DNA from: a virus
DNA length: 38,993 bases
IMG/VR virus record: IMGVR_UViG_3300014497_000289
Span: 1-38,993 of that record
Strand: one strand, 5' to 3'
Below the pieces are notes generated by a model, which saw only the letters and a list, made by a program, of their open reading frames with translations, did no database searches and was not told the origin of the DNA. Both the position numbers and the translations under genes were made by a program. Below are positions 1-7,796 of the stretch, in pieces. Position 1 is the stretch's first letter, and the number at the start of each line of letters is the position of its first letter.

Positions 1-219
1 ATGCTCTCGATAGGCCAAAAGGAATCGATCCTTCGCAAGGAGGGCGCCGTTGTTCCCACGTTTCCCAACCGGAACGTCGCGGAACGGCCCCGATACAGCA
101 GGCGCGACGAAGGCGGCGGGCGTGGGCAGGTCATCGACCTCGTGTACGAGCAGGCGGTGCGGGAATGGAGAGCCACCGTCGAAGCGCTCTACGCGTCCTG
201 GCTCGCCGCACGGCGGTGA
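1..219 (+). CDS. Hypothetical protein, host flank
   Basis: An open frame of 72 codons beginning with ATG at the first base of the window and ending in TGA. I do not recognise the product. It has an Arg/Gly-rich middle (residues about 30-42) and a helical, Trp-containing C-terminus (about 45-72), with no signal peptide or membrane segment. It lies outside the tRNA half-gene and its terminator, so it should be chromosomal rather than phage. The true start could be upstream of the window because nothing before base 1 is visible. Real gene status is moderately likely, not certain. Confidence 0.4.
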   Translation: MLSIGQKESILRKEGAVVPTFPNRNVAERPRYSRRDEGGGRGQVIDLVYEQAVREWRATVEALYASWLAARR

Positions 220-276
220 GCCGACCGCCTCAGCGGACGCGGCGCCGGGCCCGAAGCCGCTTCCGATGCACCCATG

Positions 277-312
277 AAAAAAGCCGCTGACCGAATTCAG
301 TCAGCGGCTTTT
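277..312 (-). terminator. Rho-independent terminator after the tRNA fragment
   Basis: Bases 283-291 and 300-308 pair as GCCGCTGAC/GTCAGCGGC, flanked by an A-run on the left and TTTT on the right. On the minus strand this reads as a GC-rich hairpin followed by six T, directly downstream of the tRNA 3' end at 323. It is symmetrical enough to work in both directions. Confidence 0.8.
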
Positions 313-322
313 GCCGTTGTGT

Positions 323-369
323 TGGTGGGCGGTGGAGGTTTCGAACCTCCGACCCCAGCAGTGTGAATG
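323..369 (-). tRNA. 3' half of a tRNA gene (probably tRNA-Val, CAC)
   Basis: Read on the minus strand, the fragment ends in CCA (323-325), preceded by discriminator A, a 7-nt acceptor strand ACCGCCC (327-333) and a perfect T-arm GGAGG-TTCGAAA-CCTCC (334-350). Before that come a 5-nt variable loop, a TGCTG anticodon-stem strand and a loop TTCACAC. That loop would put CAC at the anticodon (valine). No D-arm or matching 5' acceptor strand follows at 370-450, so the gene is cut off. The isotype is inferred from the loop and from its resemblance to other tRNA-Val variable regions; the tRNA character itself is clear. Confidence 0.75.
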
Positions 370-372
370 CCA
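323..372. other. Putative attL (phage/host junction in tRNA 3' half)
   Basis: A tRNA gene truncated to its 3' half, followed at once by phage-like DNA, is the usual footprint of a tyrosine integrase that recombines in the anticodon/T-arm region. The fragment's orientation predicts an intact tRNA on the minus strand just beyond base 38993, next to the integrase. The crossover core should be within about 323-369; its exact edge cannot be set without the attR copy. Confidence 0.6.
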
Positions 373-375
373 GTA

Positions 376-702
376 CGAAGCCCTGCTGCAGGGCGTCTCA
401 GAGGGGAAGTGCTCCGACCCAGCCGCCATGAAACGCCAGCCGCGAGCAGCTTTTTGCACTGGAATTACACAGCCGCCAGAATGGTTGTGACGTGATCAGC
501 GCTTGGGCCAGCTACATGGCGTTGTGCTTGAGCGGCATCAGTGCGAAAATCCAGCCAGATGGTGAATGCGCAGGCTGATGCGCAGCGTCTCTAGTAAGAG
601 GGGGCGGACACGCGGGGAGCTAAGACCGCCCAAGGACGGAGATCAGCACCGGCCACCATCAACTACTTCAGCTTGCCCCTTGGGCGTAAACTGGAACCCA
701 CC
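376..702. other. Non-coding left end of the prophage
   Basis: No convincing gene, RNA or terminator is visible here. There is a small perfect hairpin CCCTGCTGCAGGG at 381-393 next to the tRNA fragment, which may belong to the attachment site. I see no clear sigma-70 promoter for the gene that begins at 703. Confidence 0.5.
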
Positions 703-1092
703 ATGAAAGCAATCCAAGCCATCCAAAAGCATGACCGCTTTTTCTCGGAAGCGCGCGCGATCATGGACCGGAACGACCTGCCGGACGATGCTTTCGAGGC
801 CGTCTACGCCGAGCGCAAGCATCGCGCGTTCATGGAAGAGATCGAGCCCTACAAGAAGCAGATTTCCTCGATCATGGGCATCGCTATGCCCGACTTCCTG
901 ATGGTCGATGGAAAGATAGAGCGCAAAGGTGACGGCCTCACCGACAGCCTGCGTGAGATCGTAGTGCAGTACCGGGCGACTATCGCGGACATCGCCTTCA
1001 AGTACTACGGCGAACGCAGCTTGCCGCGCAGCTCGTGGCTCACCGGAGCGGCCGGCTTACCCGCCAGCGCCGCGGCCCGGCACTCGTTGTAG
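703..1092 (+). CDS. Hypothetical protein at the attL end (possible moron)
   Basis: A 129-residue soluble, charged protein, opposite in direction to the late operon and converging on it. The ATG at 703 is preferred over the in-frame ATG at 673 because the region before it lacks coding character. The first about 105 residues look protein-like: amphipathic, with several Asp/Glu/Arg/Lys helices and a central Met/Ile-rich stretch. The last about 24 residues are encoded on the reverse of the Rz1 3' end and are low-complexity, as if the frame simply runs on into the lysis genes. A gene in this position, transcribed independently next to the attachment site, is typical of lysogenic-conversion cargo. 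No family recognised and no clear ribosome site seen. Confidence 0.5.
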   Translation: MKAIQAIQKHDRFFSEARAIMDRNDLPDDAFEAVYAERKHRAFMEEIEPYKKQISSIMGIAMPDFLMVDGKIERKGDGLTDSLREIVVQYRATIADIAFKYYGERSLPRSSWLTGAAGLPASAAARHSL

Positions 1093-1334
1093 ACGCCCGC
1101 CACCTCGACCAGCTTCAGGGTCGTGGCGCCGAACGTGTCATCGCTGAGCGGCGTCAGGGGTGGACAGCTTGCCACCACCAACGGGCTCGGCTGCAGTTCC
1201 GGCAAGCGCGGAATTGATGGCCCGCACGCTGTCAGGAGCATGGCGGCAGTCGCGGTACACCACGTTCTCACGGACGATGGTCTCCGTTTTGCCGCGGACG
1301 GTGGTGTTCGTGACCTTGATTTGGGCGATGGCAT
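1005..1334 (-). CDS. Rz1-like outer-membrane spanin lipoprotein
   Basis: A 109-residue protein with a basic N-region (residues 1-23), a hydrophobic stretch (24-36) and a lipobox LLTAC with the acylated Cys at 37, followed by a Pro-rich segment (about 39-62). This is the form of an o-spanin, which pairs with Rz to fuse inner and outer membranes in the last step of lysis. The ATG at 1334 has a good ribosome site (AGGAG, 6 nt upstream), which supports the long signal region. It starts inside the Rz gene in another frame and runs 133 bp beyond it, the classical nested arrangement. Its 3' end overlaps the convergent gene at 703-1092 by 88 bp. Confidence 0.85.
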   Translation of the reverse strand: MPSPKSRSRTPPSAAKRRPSSVRTWCTATAAMLLTACGPSIPRLPELQPSPLVVASCPPLTPLSDDTFGATTLKLVEVAGVYNECRAAALAGKPAAPVSHELRGKLRSP

Positions 1335-1500
1335 CAGCTGCTCCTAGTTGGGCCGCGGCCCTGGTGTCCTCTACTGCCTTGGTGATCTTGGCCTGGCCGG
1401 CGATCTCGCCGTCCCTGCCCACGCTCTCGCCGTAGAAGAAGGCGCCCCCGACAGATCCACCCCAGGCAAGCACGACGGCGAGCAGGACGTAGGGGTTCAC
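1138..1500 (-). CDS. Rz-like inner-membrane spanin
   Basis: About 120 residues: an N-terminal membrane anchor (NPYVLLAVVLAWGG...), then an Ala/Gln/Lys-rich periplasmic coiled coil, then a Cys-containing C-terminus (YRDCRHAP...). This is the usual i-spanin plan: anchored in the inner membrane, crossing the periplasm to meet Rz1. I place the start at the GTG at 1500 because GGAG lies 7 nt upstream; a TTG at 1518 in the same frame would add six residues. Rz1 is nested in another frame. The gene follows the endolysin by about 65 bp. Confidence 0.85.
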   Translation of the reverse strand: MNPYVLLAVVLAWGGSVGGAFFYGESVGRDGEIAGQAKITKAVEDTRAAAQLGAADAIAQIKVTNTTVRGKTETIVRENVVYRDCRHAPDSVRAINSALAGTAAEPVGGGKLSTPDAAQR

Positions 1501-1567
1501 GCGCGACTCCACGGGCAATCAATCGAGCTGTGCCCGACCGCGCCGCAGTAGCAACACCAGCGGGCGG

Positions 1568-2002
1568 TCATGTCAGGAACCACTTGCGTTCGTCGGCGCG
1601 GCGGCGTGCCAACCCTGCCATGACCCGGCCGCCAGCCTTGTCCCAGCGAAGGAACTGGTCAGCGGCACCGCGGCGGTCGCCAGCGTTCAGCATCCGCAGC
1701 AGCGTGCTCGAGCGGAAAGCTCCGGCGCCAACGTTGAAGACGAACGACACCAGGGCGTCGAATTCGTTCTGGCTCAGCGGCACCTTGACTGCGCCGGCCA
1801 CCGCCTTTTCGGCGCTCTGCAGGTCGGCCGCCAGGAAGTCGATCGCCTGGTCTTTGGTGATGCGGTCGCCGGGCTTCACGCCGCCAGTGTGGCCAACGCC
1901 GATCGTCCAGGGCTCGCCACCGGTGCCCGGGTCGGGGTAGGCGTCGAGGCGTAGGCCTTCGTGTTCGGCGATTCGGTTCTGGGCAGCTTGCGAGGTCTTC
2001 AT
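1568..2002 (-). CDS. Endolysin, GH24 lysozyme (T4-type)
   Basis: A 144-residue phage lysozyme (muramidase) that cleaves the N-acetylmuramic acid/N-acetylglucosamine bond of peptidoglycan. The catalytic block is plain: E15 in EHEGLRLDAY, D24 and T33 in the WTIGVGHT segment, with the family's C-terminal GLARRRADERKWF. There is no N-terminal signal or signal-arrest-release helix, so the enzyme should wait in the cytoplasm until a holin opens the membrane. The ATG at 2002 overlaps the holin-like gene's stop (ATGA) and has an AAGGA ribosome site. Confidence 0.95.
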   Translation of the reverse strand: MKTSQAAQNRIAEHEGLRLDAYPDPGTGGEPWTIGVGHTGGVKPGDRITKDQAIDFLAADLQSAEKAVAGAVKVPLSQNEFDALVSFVFNVGAGAFRSSTLLRMLNAGDRRGAADQFLRWDKAGGRVMAGLARRRADERKWFLT

Positions 2003-2232
2003 GGCGCATCCTTCTGCTCGAGCGAGATTTGCTTCACCGGCCGCAGGAACACGATCAGGATCAGGCAGGCCAGCCGGATCAGCGACTTGTGGCCAGAGTC
2101 CAGCAGCGGCAGCCCGTCGATGTTCTCGGCCAGGATCTGCAGCACGTCAGGCAGGAAGATGCCGACCGCGGCGAGTTGGACGGTCCAGGCGCGCCAGAGA
2201 CGCTTCCAGCCGTCGATCAGTTGGATGTTCAT
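1999..2232 (-). CDS. Holin-like membrane protein
   Basis: A 77-residue protein with a short amphipathic N-terminus (WKRLWRAWTVQ), one hydrophobic stretch at about 17-33, and a second strong membrane segment at about 49-64 (SLIRLACLILIVFLRP). Size, the two membrane segments, the charged C-terminal tail and 4-bp coupling to the endolysin all fit a holin. I recall similar small proteins (DUF7940-type) beside lysozymes in other prophages; that name is from memory. It could instead be the antiholin, with the upstream 116-residue membrane protein as partner. GGGAG ribosome site precedes the ATG. Confidence 0.75.
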   Translation of the reverse strand: MNIQLIDGWKRLWRAWTVQLAAVGIFLPDVLQILAENIDGLPLLDSGHKSLIRLACLILIVFLRPVKQISLEQKDAP

Positions 2233-2579
2233 CGCTTGCTCCCAGTGTCAGCAGTCCGGCCGCGCAGGATGGCCAGGCTCTCTTTGATCTCGGAGGTGCT
2301 CTTCTGCAGCTCCTTGATGTCCGCCTTCAGGTCGACCAGCGCGTCTTTGGTCTGCGATCGGTCGACGACCGCCTGCGCCTCCACCGCCTTCACGTTGGCC
2401 TTCGTCTCGACCTGCTCAGTTCGAACCGCGGTGTAGATCGAGAAGGCCGAGGCGACGACCACCACAATCTGCGCGATGGTCCCCGTGTTAATGGTGGGGT
2501 CGAACTTCATCAGGCGCTTTCCTTCGAGCGGCATGGAACCGCTTTCCAGCGGCGCGGGGCGGGTGGTGCGGGAGGTCAT
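2229..2579 (-). CDS. Membrane-anchored coiled-coil protein of lysis cassette
   Basis: A 116-residue protein with a polar N-terminus, one membrane segment (about 34-52, IAQIVVVVASAFSIYTAV) and a long C-terminal coiled coil (about 53-105) rich in Lys, Glu, Val and Leu. Both ends are coupled by 4-bp ATGA overlaps: to the tail fibre upstream at 2579 and to the holin-like gene downstream at 2229-2232. This is the reason for choosing the ATG at 2579; an ATG at 2511 is an alternative. Its place between tail fibre and holin suggests a lysis regulator or accessory membrane protein, but the role is not shown by the sequence. Confidence 0.7.
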   Translation of the reverse strand: MTSRTTRPAPLESGSMPLEGKRLMKFDPTINTGTIAQIVVVVASAFSIYTAVRTEQVETKANVKAVEAQAVVDRSQTKDALVDLKADIKELQKSTSEIKESLAILRGRTADTGSKR

Positions 2580-3967
2580 CACAGCTCCGCCGAAAGAGTG
2601 CCGGCAATGGCGATGGAGCCAGGCCAGCCAGCGGTTGCACCGCTGTAGGCGTAGGAGAGAAGCACCGAGGGGCCAACCAATCCGGTAGCGGTGGCGTTGT
2701 TCGCAGCAACCGGGGCTTGGAACCACGCCGTTCCGTTGTAGATCGCTGCCGAAGCACTGCCCCCACCAGACGCGAAGTTGGTCACTGTCGGCGTGGCGCG
2801 CATCTGCACACCAGTCGGGACGGTGAAGTCCAGCACGTTTGTGCGGCTGGTCGTGCCGCCGAAGTAGTTGAAGGGCTGGAAGTAGCGCTGGCATCTCGCC
2901 AGTTCTTGCTGCGTATCAGGAGGGGTCCACAGTTGCAGCGATGTGCCTTGCCCTGCTCTCATCACCGAAAGATCGAGCGTCACGTTCTGCGCGACCACGG
3001 CCTCAGTCCAGACAACAAGATAAAGGTTGTTCAGCGTGGATGGGGCTACAACTCCGCCCGCCGATGAACTGGAAACCACTACATCTGACCACTCACCCGC
3101 TGCAACTGCCGCCGCTCCTGTGGCGATCGTCAGGGTATTGGCGACAAAGAAGTTTCCAGCCGTGTAGGCCGTGCTGGACCAGCCATTCACCACATCCCGT
3201 GTCGGCGCATCCAAGCTTCCCGTCCAGGCGACAAGAGCGACACGCACCGTGGTTGCGGCAGAGCATCGAACCTTCGGCGCAAACACCAGGTTCTTGCCGC
3301 GGTAGGCCAGGCAATTCTCCGCCTCCACGATCTGCAGACTGCCGACTCTCTTTGGCGCTGCGTCTGGCTGCGTAATCCTCATTGCGTAGGGGATGCCGTC
3401 GGTTGGTTGTGCGAGCTGGGAGAGCGTAATCGAACCGGTTTCGCACAGAGCGACTGTCCGGTCGAAGCCGTATGCGCCATCAGCGACAGAGGACGCGCCA
3501 CGCTGATTGATCGAGAAATCGCTATTGATCCAGAGGTTCGTGTTGCGCACCGCCGCAATACCCAGGCTGTCGAGCGTCGCCAGGTCCTGCGCAGGGGTTC
3601 CGTCGAAAGTGGCGCCTCCTTGAAAGGCTACTGGCCCGGTGTAGGCGCCTCCAGTCGCAGGGACGATGCCGGCCGCGACAAGCTGTGAAGGATCTGCGCC
3701 TGCGTAGAACTGATCTACGCTATCCATCACAGTGCCATCCGAATCCTGCACGATCAGCTTATACGCCACGTTGGCCGTCAGCCAGATATCGGCACGGCCG
3801 GCCGCGTCCAGAATCACCGGGTTCGCGTTCGGTGTCGTGCCGCCGCGGTCGGTGTAGGTCGGCAGAGGGATCAGGGTGCCAGCTTCGTAGCTGAAGATCT
3901 TTCCGCCAGAGAGGGGCACCCCGGCGTTGTCGAAGAACTGCGGGATGGCTTGGAGAGCAACGGTCAT
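2579..3967 (-). CDS. Tail fibre / receptor-binding protein
   Basis: A 462-residue, beta-rich, Gly/Ala/Thr/Ser-rich protein. Residues 1-90 form a virion-attachment module (FFDNAGVPLSGGKIFSYEAG and following GRADIWL), the kind seen at the start of podovirus tail spikes and fibres. The middle (about 140-340) resembles a carbohydrate-binding beta-sandwich, and the C-terminal part carries the ELARCQRYF segment found in many phage tail fibres. It probably recognises the cell surface. It is the last structural gene before the lysis genes. AGGGA ribosome site; a terminator-like hairpin lies just upstream, so its expression may depend on antitermination or read-through. Confidence 0.85.
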   Translation of the reverse strand: MTVALQAIPQFFDNAGVPLSGGKIFSYEAGTLIPLPTYTDRGGTTPNANPVILDAAGRADIWLTANVAYKLIVQDSDGTVMDSVDQFYAGADPSQLVAAGIVPATGGAYTGPVAFQGGATFDGTPAQDLATLDSLGIAAVRNTNLWINSDFSINQRGASSVADGAYGFDRTVALCETGSITLSQLAQPTDGIPYAMRITQPDAAPKRVGSLQIVEAENCLAYRGKNLVFAPKVRCSAATTVRVALVAWTGSLDAPTRDVVNGWSSTAYTAGNFFVANTLTIATGAAAVAAGEWSDVVVSSSSAGGVVAPSTLNNLYLVVWTEAVVAQNVTLDLSVMRAGQGTSLQLWTPPDTQQELARCQRYFQPFNYFGGTTSRTNVLDFTVPTGVQMRATPTVTNFASGGGSASAAIYNGTAWFQAPVAANNATATGLVGPSVLLSYAYSGATAGWPGSIAIAGTLSAEL

Positions 3968-3977
3968 GAGTGGTCCC

Positions 3978-4004
3978 TAAATGAAGAAACCCGCTGCAGC
4001 GGGT
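3978..4004 (-). terminator. Probable weak Rho-independent terminator
   Basis: A perfect 16-bp palindrome ACCCGCTGCAGCGGGT (3989-4004) is followed on the minus strand by a T-rich stretch TTTCTTCATTT. It sits between the large ejection protein and the tail fibre. The T-run is interrupted, so strength is uncertain. Confidence 0.55.
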
Positions 4005-4017
4005 CTAGAATCTGTCG

Positions 4018-4110
4018 GTGGACTACACCGACTGGCTCATCTTTAAATTCGTCGGCGTGTGCGTCGTCGTCTTCGTCTACAACTTCTGGAAAGGGATCAC
4101 CGGGCGGTAA
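4018..4110 (+). CDS. Small single-TM peptide antisense to late operon
   Basis: A 30-codon frame starting GTG and ending TAA, closed upstream by an in-frame TAG at 4006. The peptide is MDYTDW followed by one membrane-spanning stretch (about 7-23, ending in YNFW) and a basic tail KGITGR. Third codon positions are overwhelmingly G or C (27 of 30), as in the genes around it. It lies on the opposite strand to the late operon, mostly in the gap between the ejection protein and the tail fibre, and overlaps the ejection protein's 3' end by 14 bp. No good ribosome site is visible, which keeps confidence modest. Function unknown. Confidence 0.4.
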   Translation: MDYTDWLIFKFVGVCVVVFVYNFWKGITGR

Positions 4111-6592
4111 TCGCCGGGGCTGCCTTGTATCCCAGCTCAGCGGGCCGTGTCAGCGCCTGCAACAGTGCGTTCTGCTTCGGGTCTGCCAGCAGTCGAGCCG
4201 CCTCCCTCGGGTCTAGCAGAGCGTTTCCAAGCCGTTCCTGAATCTGCTTATTGGCCGTGCCGTAGGGAATTTGGAGAAGCCGCCCCAAGGTCGAGGTGGC
4301 GACCGTCGACCCGCCAATTCCTCGCCCCATAACGCCCTGCAGCAGTTGGTTTTGGGCAAGGTTCTGCACCGTGTTGGAGCCAATGGCTCGCCCCGTGTTG
4401 TTGGCGATCTGTTGCGCATTGAGGTCGGCCTGGACCGCGCGCAGGATTCGCAGTTGCTCTTGGCTCAGATCCTTCGCCAGTTCGGAGCCTTGATTCTTGA
4501 GGACGTTGTTGAGCTTGGGTGCCGACAGGATGGCGCCCCCCTGCGAATCCACGGTGCCGGTCTGGACAGCTTTCAGGATCTCGTCCAGCTTTTCCATCTG
4601 GTTTATGGGGATGGACTCATCAGCGTATGCCTTGAGGTATCCACGCCAAGACGATCGAGGGCCTGACGTGGCGGTAGGCGCCGCAGCCTGGGCGCGTGCG
4701 GCGGGGCCGATTTCTGAACCGGCGCGAGCCAGTTCAGTAGAAGGCGTGAAGGAAGCAACCTCACGAGATGCCGAGAAGGGAGACGCCGCACCAGCGGAAG
4801 GAGACGCGACACGCCGGCTGGCCTCGTCGATGGCGTCATCAATCAGGCTTTTCACACTACCGAGCTGACTGGAGGCGTACTTCAAGTTGCCCGCTTCGCC
4901 TTGGAGCTTGCCCTCAAGCGTCGTGTTGATGTCCTTGCGGATCTCGTACAGCGCTCGAGCGTCGATTGCACCACCTTCGCTGAATTTTTCGATGCGGCTA
5001 CGAAACTTGGACAGAGCCTGCTGAGACAGTTCACCGGCGTTGTCGGGCTTTGAGATCAGGCGATCAATCGACTTCAGGATTCCGTCAGAAGGCACCCTCC
5101 CGGCCGCGTTGAGCACTTCTTCGCGCATCGGCCCTGTAAGGGCGTCTCGGGCCTCTTTGGCGACAGAAATCTTGCCGGTGTTGCCGGCGATGCCCTCCAG
5201 CACGCCCGTGCGGGCTTGGTTCTGCGCGGTCTGCCGTGCAGAGAGGTTCGCTGCGTAATCCGGGCTGGCGTTCTGCATAGCCCTGCTGAGGGCGGCCAGG
5301 CCGTCGTCGCCCGCGGCAGTGGCCACTGTTGGCGCAGAGCCAGGGACCACCTCTTGCGCCCCAGCCAGAGCCGCCCGTGCTGCCGCCGGGTCGGTCGCCG
5401 ATTGCCGCAATACATCGCCTGCGATTTGGGTCTGCCCGCGTGCATAGAAAGGGCGCAGAACGGAGCCGGCCGAGCGGCCCACTGCCCCGACAGCCGCTGC
5501 AACCGGAGGCAGTGCACCGCCTACGGCCGCACCGATGCCGGCGCTCTGCGGGTCGATCATTCCAGCGCTCGCAGCACCCGCGCCAGCCCCACCAGCCATG
5601 CGAAGCAGCATGTTTTGTGTTGCCGGCGCGATGCCGGGGGCGACTGTCGCGCCTGTGGTGGCTCCGCCAGATGCGAGCGCCGCGGCCAGCCTGGTAGCCC
5701 CGGCAGCGCGAGCGGGGATCGCGAGAACGTTGCCTGCGCCCGCAGTTCCTGCGATTTCACCCGCCAGCTTGCCGCCTTTGTAGGCGATCGATTCAGGGTC
5801 AGCGCCGAGCGCTTGCAATCCACCATCGATCCCGGCTCTGCGGGCGCGGTTTGACTCCAGCGACAAGCCTTTGCCGGCCATCGCATCCGCCGCAATGTCG
5901 TAAGGGGCAAGGAGCGTGGCGCCGATTGAACCAGCGCCACGGATCATGCCCGCGCCCAAGTTCCCCGCTCCCTGCAGGAACCTGTCATTCAGAGAAGCAT
6001 TGTCGGCGGCAGGCGCGCTCGTGGCAGCCACTTCGGCTTGCGGGGCATCCCATTCCTGTTCCCACGGCATTTTTGCTGCCGGCGATTCTGCGGCTTGCGC
6101 CGACGGAATGACCGCCTCAACGGCGCGCTGGACAAGGCCACGCTCCTTCGGGATGCGCGCCGCTACCTGGGCTCCGTATTGGAGGGTGTTGGGGGCGTTG
6201 GGGTTGCGCGGGTCGGAAACGGCGACACCCCGGCGAGCCTTCTCAAGTCCACCGGGTCCTCCGTAGTATCCCGCCGCAGTAAGGGTCGGATCGCCGCCAG
6301 CTTGGTCGTAAAGCTGCTTGACGTAGCGGATGCCTGCACGGGCGTTCTGTACCGGGTCATTGATGTCCCAATCCTTGTCAGCGACCGATCGGAAGGTCGG
6401 CGGGATGATTTGCATACCCCCCACCGCACCAGCATTGGAAGTCTTCGTGTTCTTGCCGCTGCTCGACTCCTGCGCGTAGATGCTGCGCGCGATCTCCGCA
6501 ACAGGGCCGTCTGCCTTCTCAGCAGCCAGGGCCGAAGCGAACGGGTCGCCTCCTGCAGCCTTGCCACCCCAGTTCATTTCCCACGGGTTCAT
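4097..6592 (-). CDS. Ejection protein with lytic transglycosylase domain
   Basis: An 831-residue internal virion protein, in the place of P22 gp16. Residues about 28-130 are an SLT-type transglycosylase: catalytic E42 in the AQESSSGKN segment, GGMQI at 58-62, and AGYYGGPGG at 107-115. This would cut peptidoglycan locally as DNA passes the cell wall. The rest is an Ala/Gly-rich body with hydrophobic stretches (about 200-370) and long helical, coiled segments (about 430-800), as expected for a protein that leaves the capsid and lines a trans-envelope channel. Coupled by ATGA to the preceding ejection protein. Last of three consecutive ejection genes. Confidence 0.9.
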   Translation of the reverse strand: MNPWEMNWGGKAAGGDPFASALAAEKADGPVAEIARSIYAQESSSGKNTKTSNAGAVGGMQIIPPTFRSVADKDWDINDPVQNARAGIRYVKQLYDQAGGDPTLTAAGYYGGPGGLEKARRGVAVSDPRNPNAPNTLQYGAQVAARIPKERGLVQRAVEAVIPSAQAAESPAAKMPWEQEWDAPQAEVAATSAPAADNASLNDRFLQGAGNLGAGMIRGAGSIGATLLAPYDIAADAMAGKGLSLESNRARRAGIDGGLQALGADPESIAYKGGKLAGEIAGTAGAGNVLAIPARAAGATRLAAALASGGATTGATVAPGIAPATQNMLLRMAGGAGAGAASAGMIDPQSAGIGAAVGGALPPVAAAVGAVGRSAGSVLRPFYARGQTQIAGDVLRQSATDPAAARAALAGAQEVVPGSAPTVATAAGDDGLAALSRAMQNASPDYAANLSARQTAQNQARTGVLEGIAGNTGKISVAKEARDALTGPMREEVLNAAGRVPSDGILKSIDRLISKPDNAGELSQQALSKFRSRIEKFSEGGAIDARALYEIRKDINTTLEGKLQGEAGNLKYASSQLGSVKSLIDDAIDEASRRVASPSAGAASPFSASREVASFTPSTELARAGSEIGPAARAQAAAPTATSGPRSSWRGYLKAYADESIPINQMEKLDEILKAVQTGTVDSQGGAILSAPKLNNVLKNQGSELAKDLSQEQLRILRAVQADLNAQQIANNTGRAIGSNTVQNLAQNQLLQGVMGRGIGGSTVATSTLGRLLQIPYGTANKQIQERLGNALLDPREAARLLADPKQNALLQALTRPAELGYKAAPAITAR

Positions 6593-7794
6593 TTAACAGG
6601 CTCCCATGATGCTCGGTCGTTGGGATTGCCGCCCTTGTATCGGTAGCCGTTCTGAACCAGACCGACGCTCAGTTGAGGCTTCAGGGCCGGCGTGTAGCCA
6701 TCGCTGATGACCAAACTCGGGTCGGCATTTGAGCGCTTGGCGATGTCCTGGTAGCTGGAGCGCGCCTTGCCGTACTCGTCTTCGAAGGTCTTCATGCGCG
6801 ACTTGGCTTCGGTGAGGATCTGCTTCTTCACCTCCTCGGTGAGCTTGCCGCCCCCGGCGATGTACTGCGCCCATCCCTTCACTCGCTCCGGAATCGCAGG
6901 CGCGTTCGCAACAGTCGCGTACTCACCTTCACGCACAACGCTGTTCGGGTCGTAGAGCTTGGCGATGCCGTAGACGATGTTGATGTCGGACATGGGCGTG
7001 TTGCGCTTCACGGCGTCCTCGATGCCCTTGAACGACGGCAGCGCCTGCTTGTAGTTCTTGACCTCAGGCAGGCCGTCGAACTCCTTGCGCAAGCTGGTCG
7101 AGTTCTCCGGGATCTTCTCGCCGCGCTTGATTTCGTTCTCATCCGCCTTGAGGCGGTTCGCATCGACTGCGCGCGTGTTCGTCAGATCCTGGCCGCGCAC
7201 CGCGGTGGATGCGGTCAGGTCTTGGCCGCGGATGGCTGTTTGGGCGCCGAGGTCTTGCCCGCGCATCGTGACGCCTTGAGCCTGCTGTTGGATCTGTGCG
7301 TTCAGCCGCTCCTTGGCCGTCAACGTGGCCTGTGCGAACTGCGCGACACCGGCGGGATCGTATTGAGGATTCCACTGCGACACGTCGAGGCCCTGCTGCT
7401 GCGCGATCGTGCGTGCGCGGTCGTAGCTCGGCTGGTCGGTCACGGAGCCGGCCAAGTTGGACAGCATTTCGAGCTTCTTGGCTTGCAGTTCGAACGAGCT
7501 GACATCGGCCGCGCGCTGATCCTTGTTGGCCGTCGCTTCTGTCGTGACCAGCTTTCCTGCCTGGTCGAACGCGCCGACGCCCTGCAGCGCCGCGGCCTTC
7601 TGGCTTGTCGGCAGGCTGGAGAATGAAGGATTCTGCACAAGCTCCAATAGGCGGTTCTGCTGCAACGTGTCGCGCTCGCTCTTGTCGGCGGCGCCTTGAT
7701 ATGCCTTGATCTGATACGCCTTCGCCAATGCGTTGAGCGGATTCGCCTGCTGGGGCTGCTGAACTTGGCCGTAAATGCTTGCGTCGATCGGCAT
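6589..7794 (-). CDS. Ejection / internal virion protein with 11-residue repeats
   Basis: A 401-residue, Gln/Ala/Asp-rich, mostly helical soluble protein between two other ejection-protein genes, so most likely the second internal protein (P22 gp20 position). A clear internal repeat is present: RGQDL recurs at residues 178, 189 and 200 with a period of 11, typical of hendecad coiled coils. The N-terminus is Gln/Ala-rich; the C-terminus (about 250-400) looks like a folded domain. Ribosome site GAGGGA, 3' end coupled by ATGA to the transglycosylase protein. Assignment rests on order and composition, not on a named domain. Confidence 0.75.
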   Translation of the reverse strand: MPIDASIYGQVQQPQQANPLNALAKAYQIKAYQGAADKSERDTLQQNRLLELVQNPSFSSLPTSQKAAALQGVGAFDQAGKLVTTEATANKDQRAADVSSFELQAKKLEMLSNLAGSVTDQPSYDRARTIAQQQGLDVSQWNPQYDPAGVAQFAQATLTAKERLNAQIQQQAQGVTMRGQDLGAQTAIRGQDLTASTAVRGQDLTNTRAVDANRLKADENEIKRGEKIPENSTSLRKEFDGLPEVKNYKQALPSFKGIEDAVKRNTPMSDINIVYGIAKLYDPNSVVREGEYATVANAPAIPERVKGWAQYIAGGGKLTEEVKKQILTEAKSRMKTFEDEYGKARSSYQDIAKRSNADPSLVISDGYTPALKPQLSVGLVQNGYRYKGGNPNDRASWEPVK

Positions 7795-7796
7795 AT

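Noticed and set aside
381-393. Hairpin CCCTGCTGCAGGG as a terminator
   Set aside because: Too short and no T-run; mentioned only as a possible part of the attachment site.
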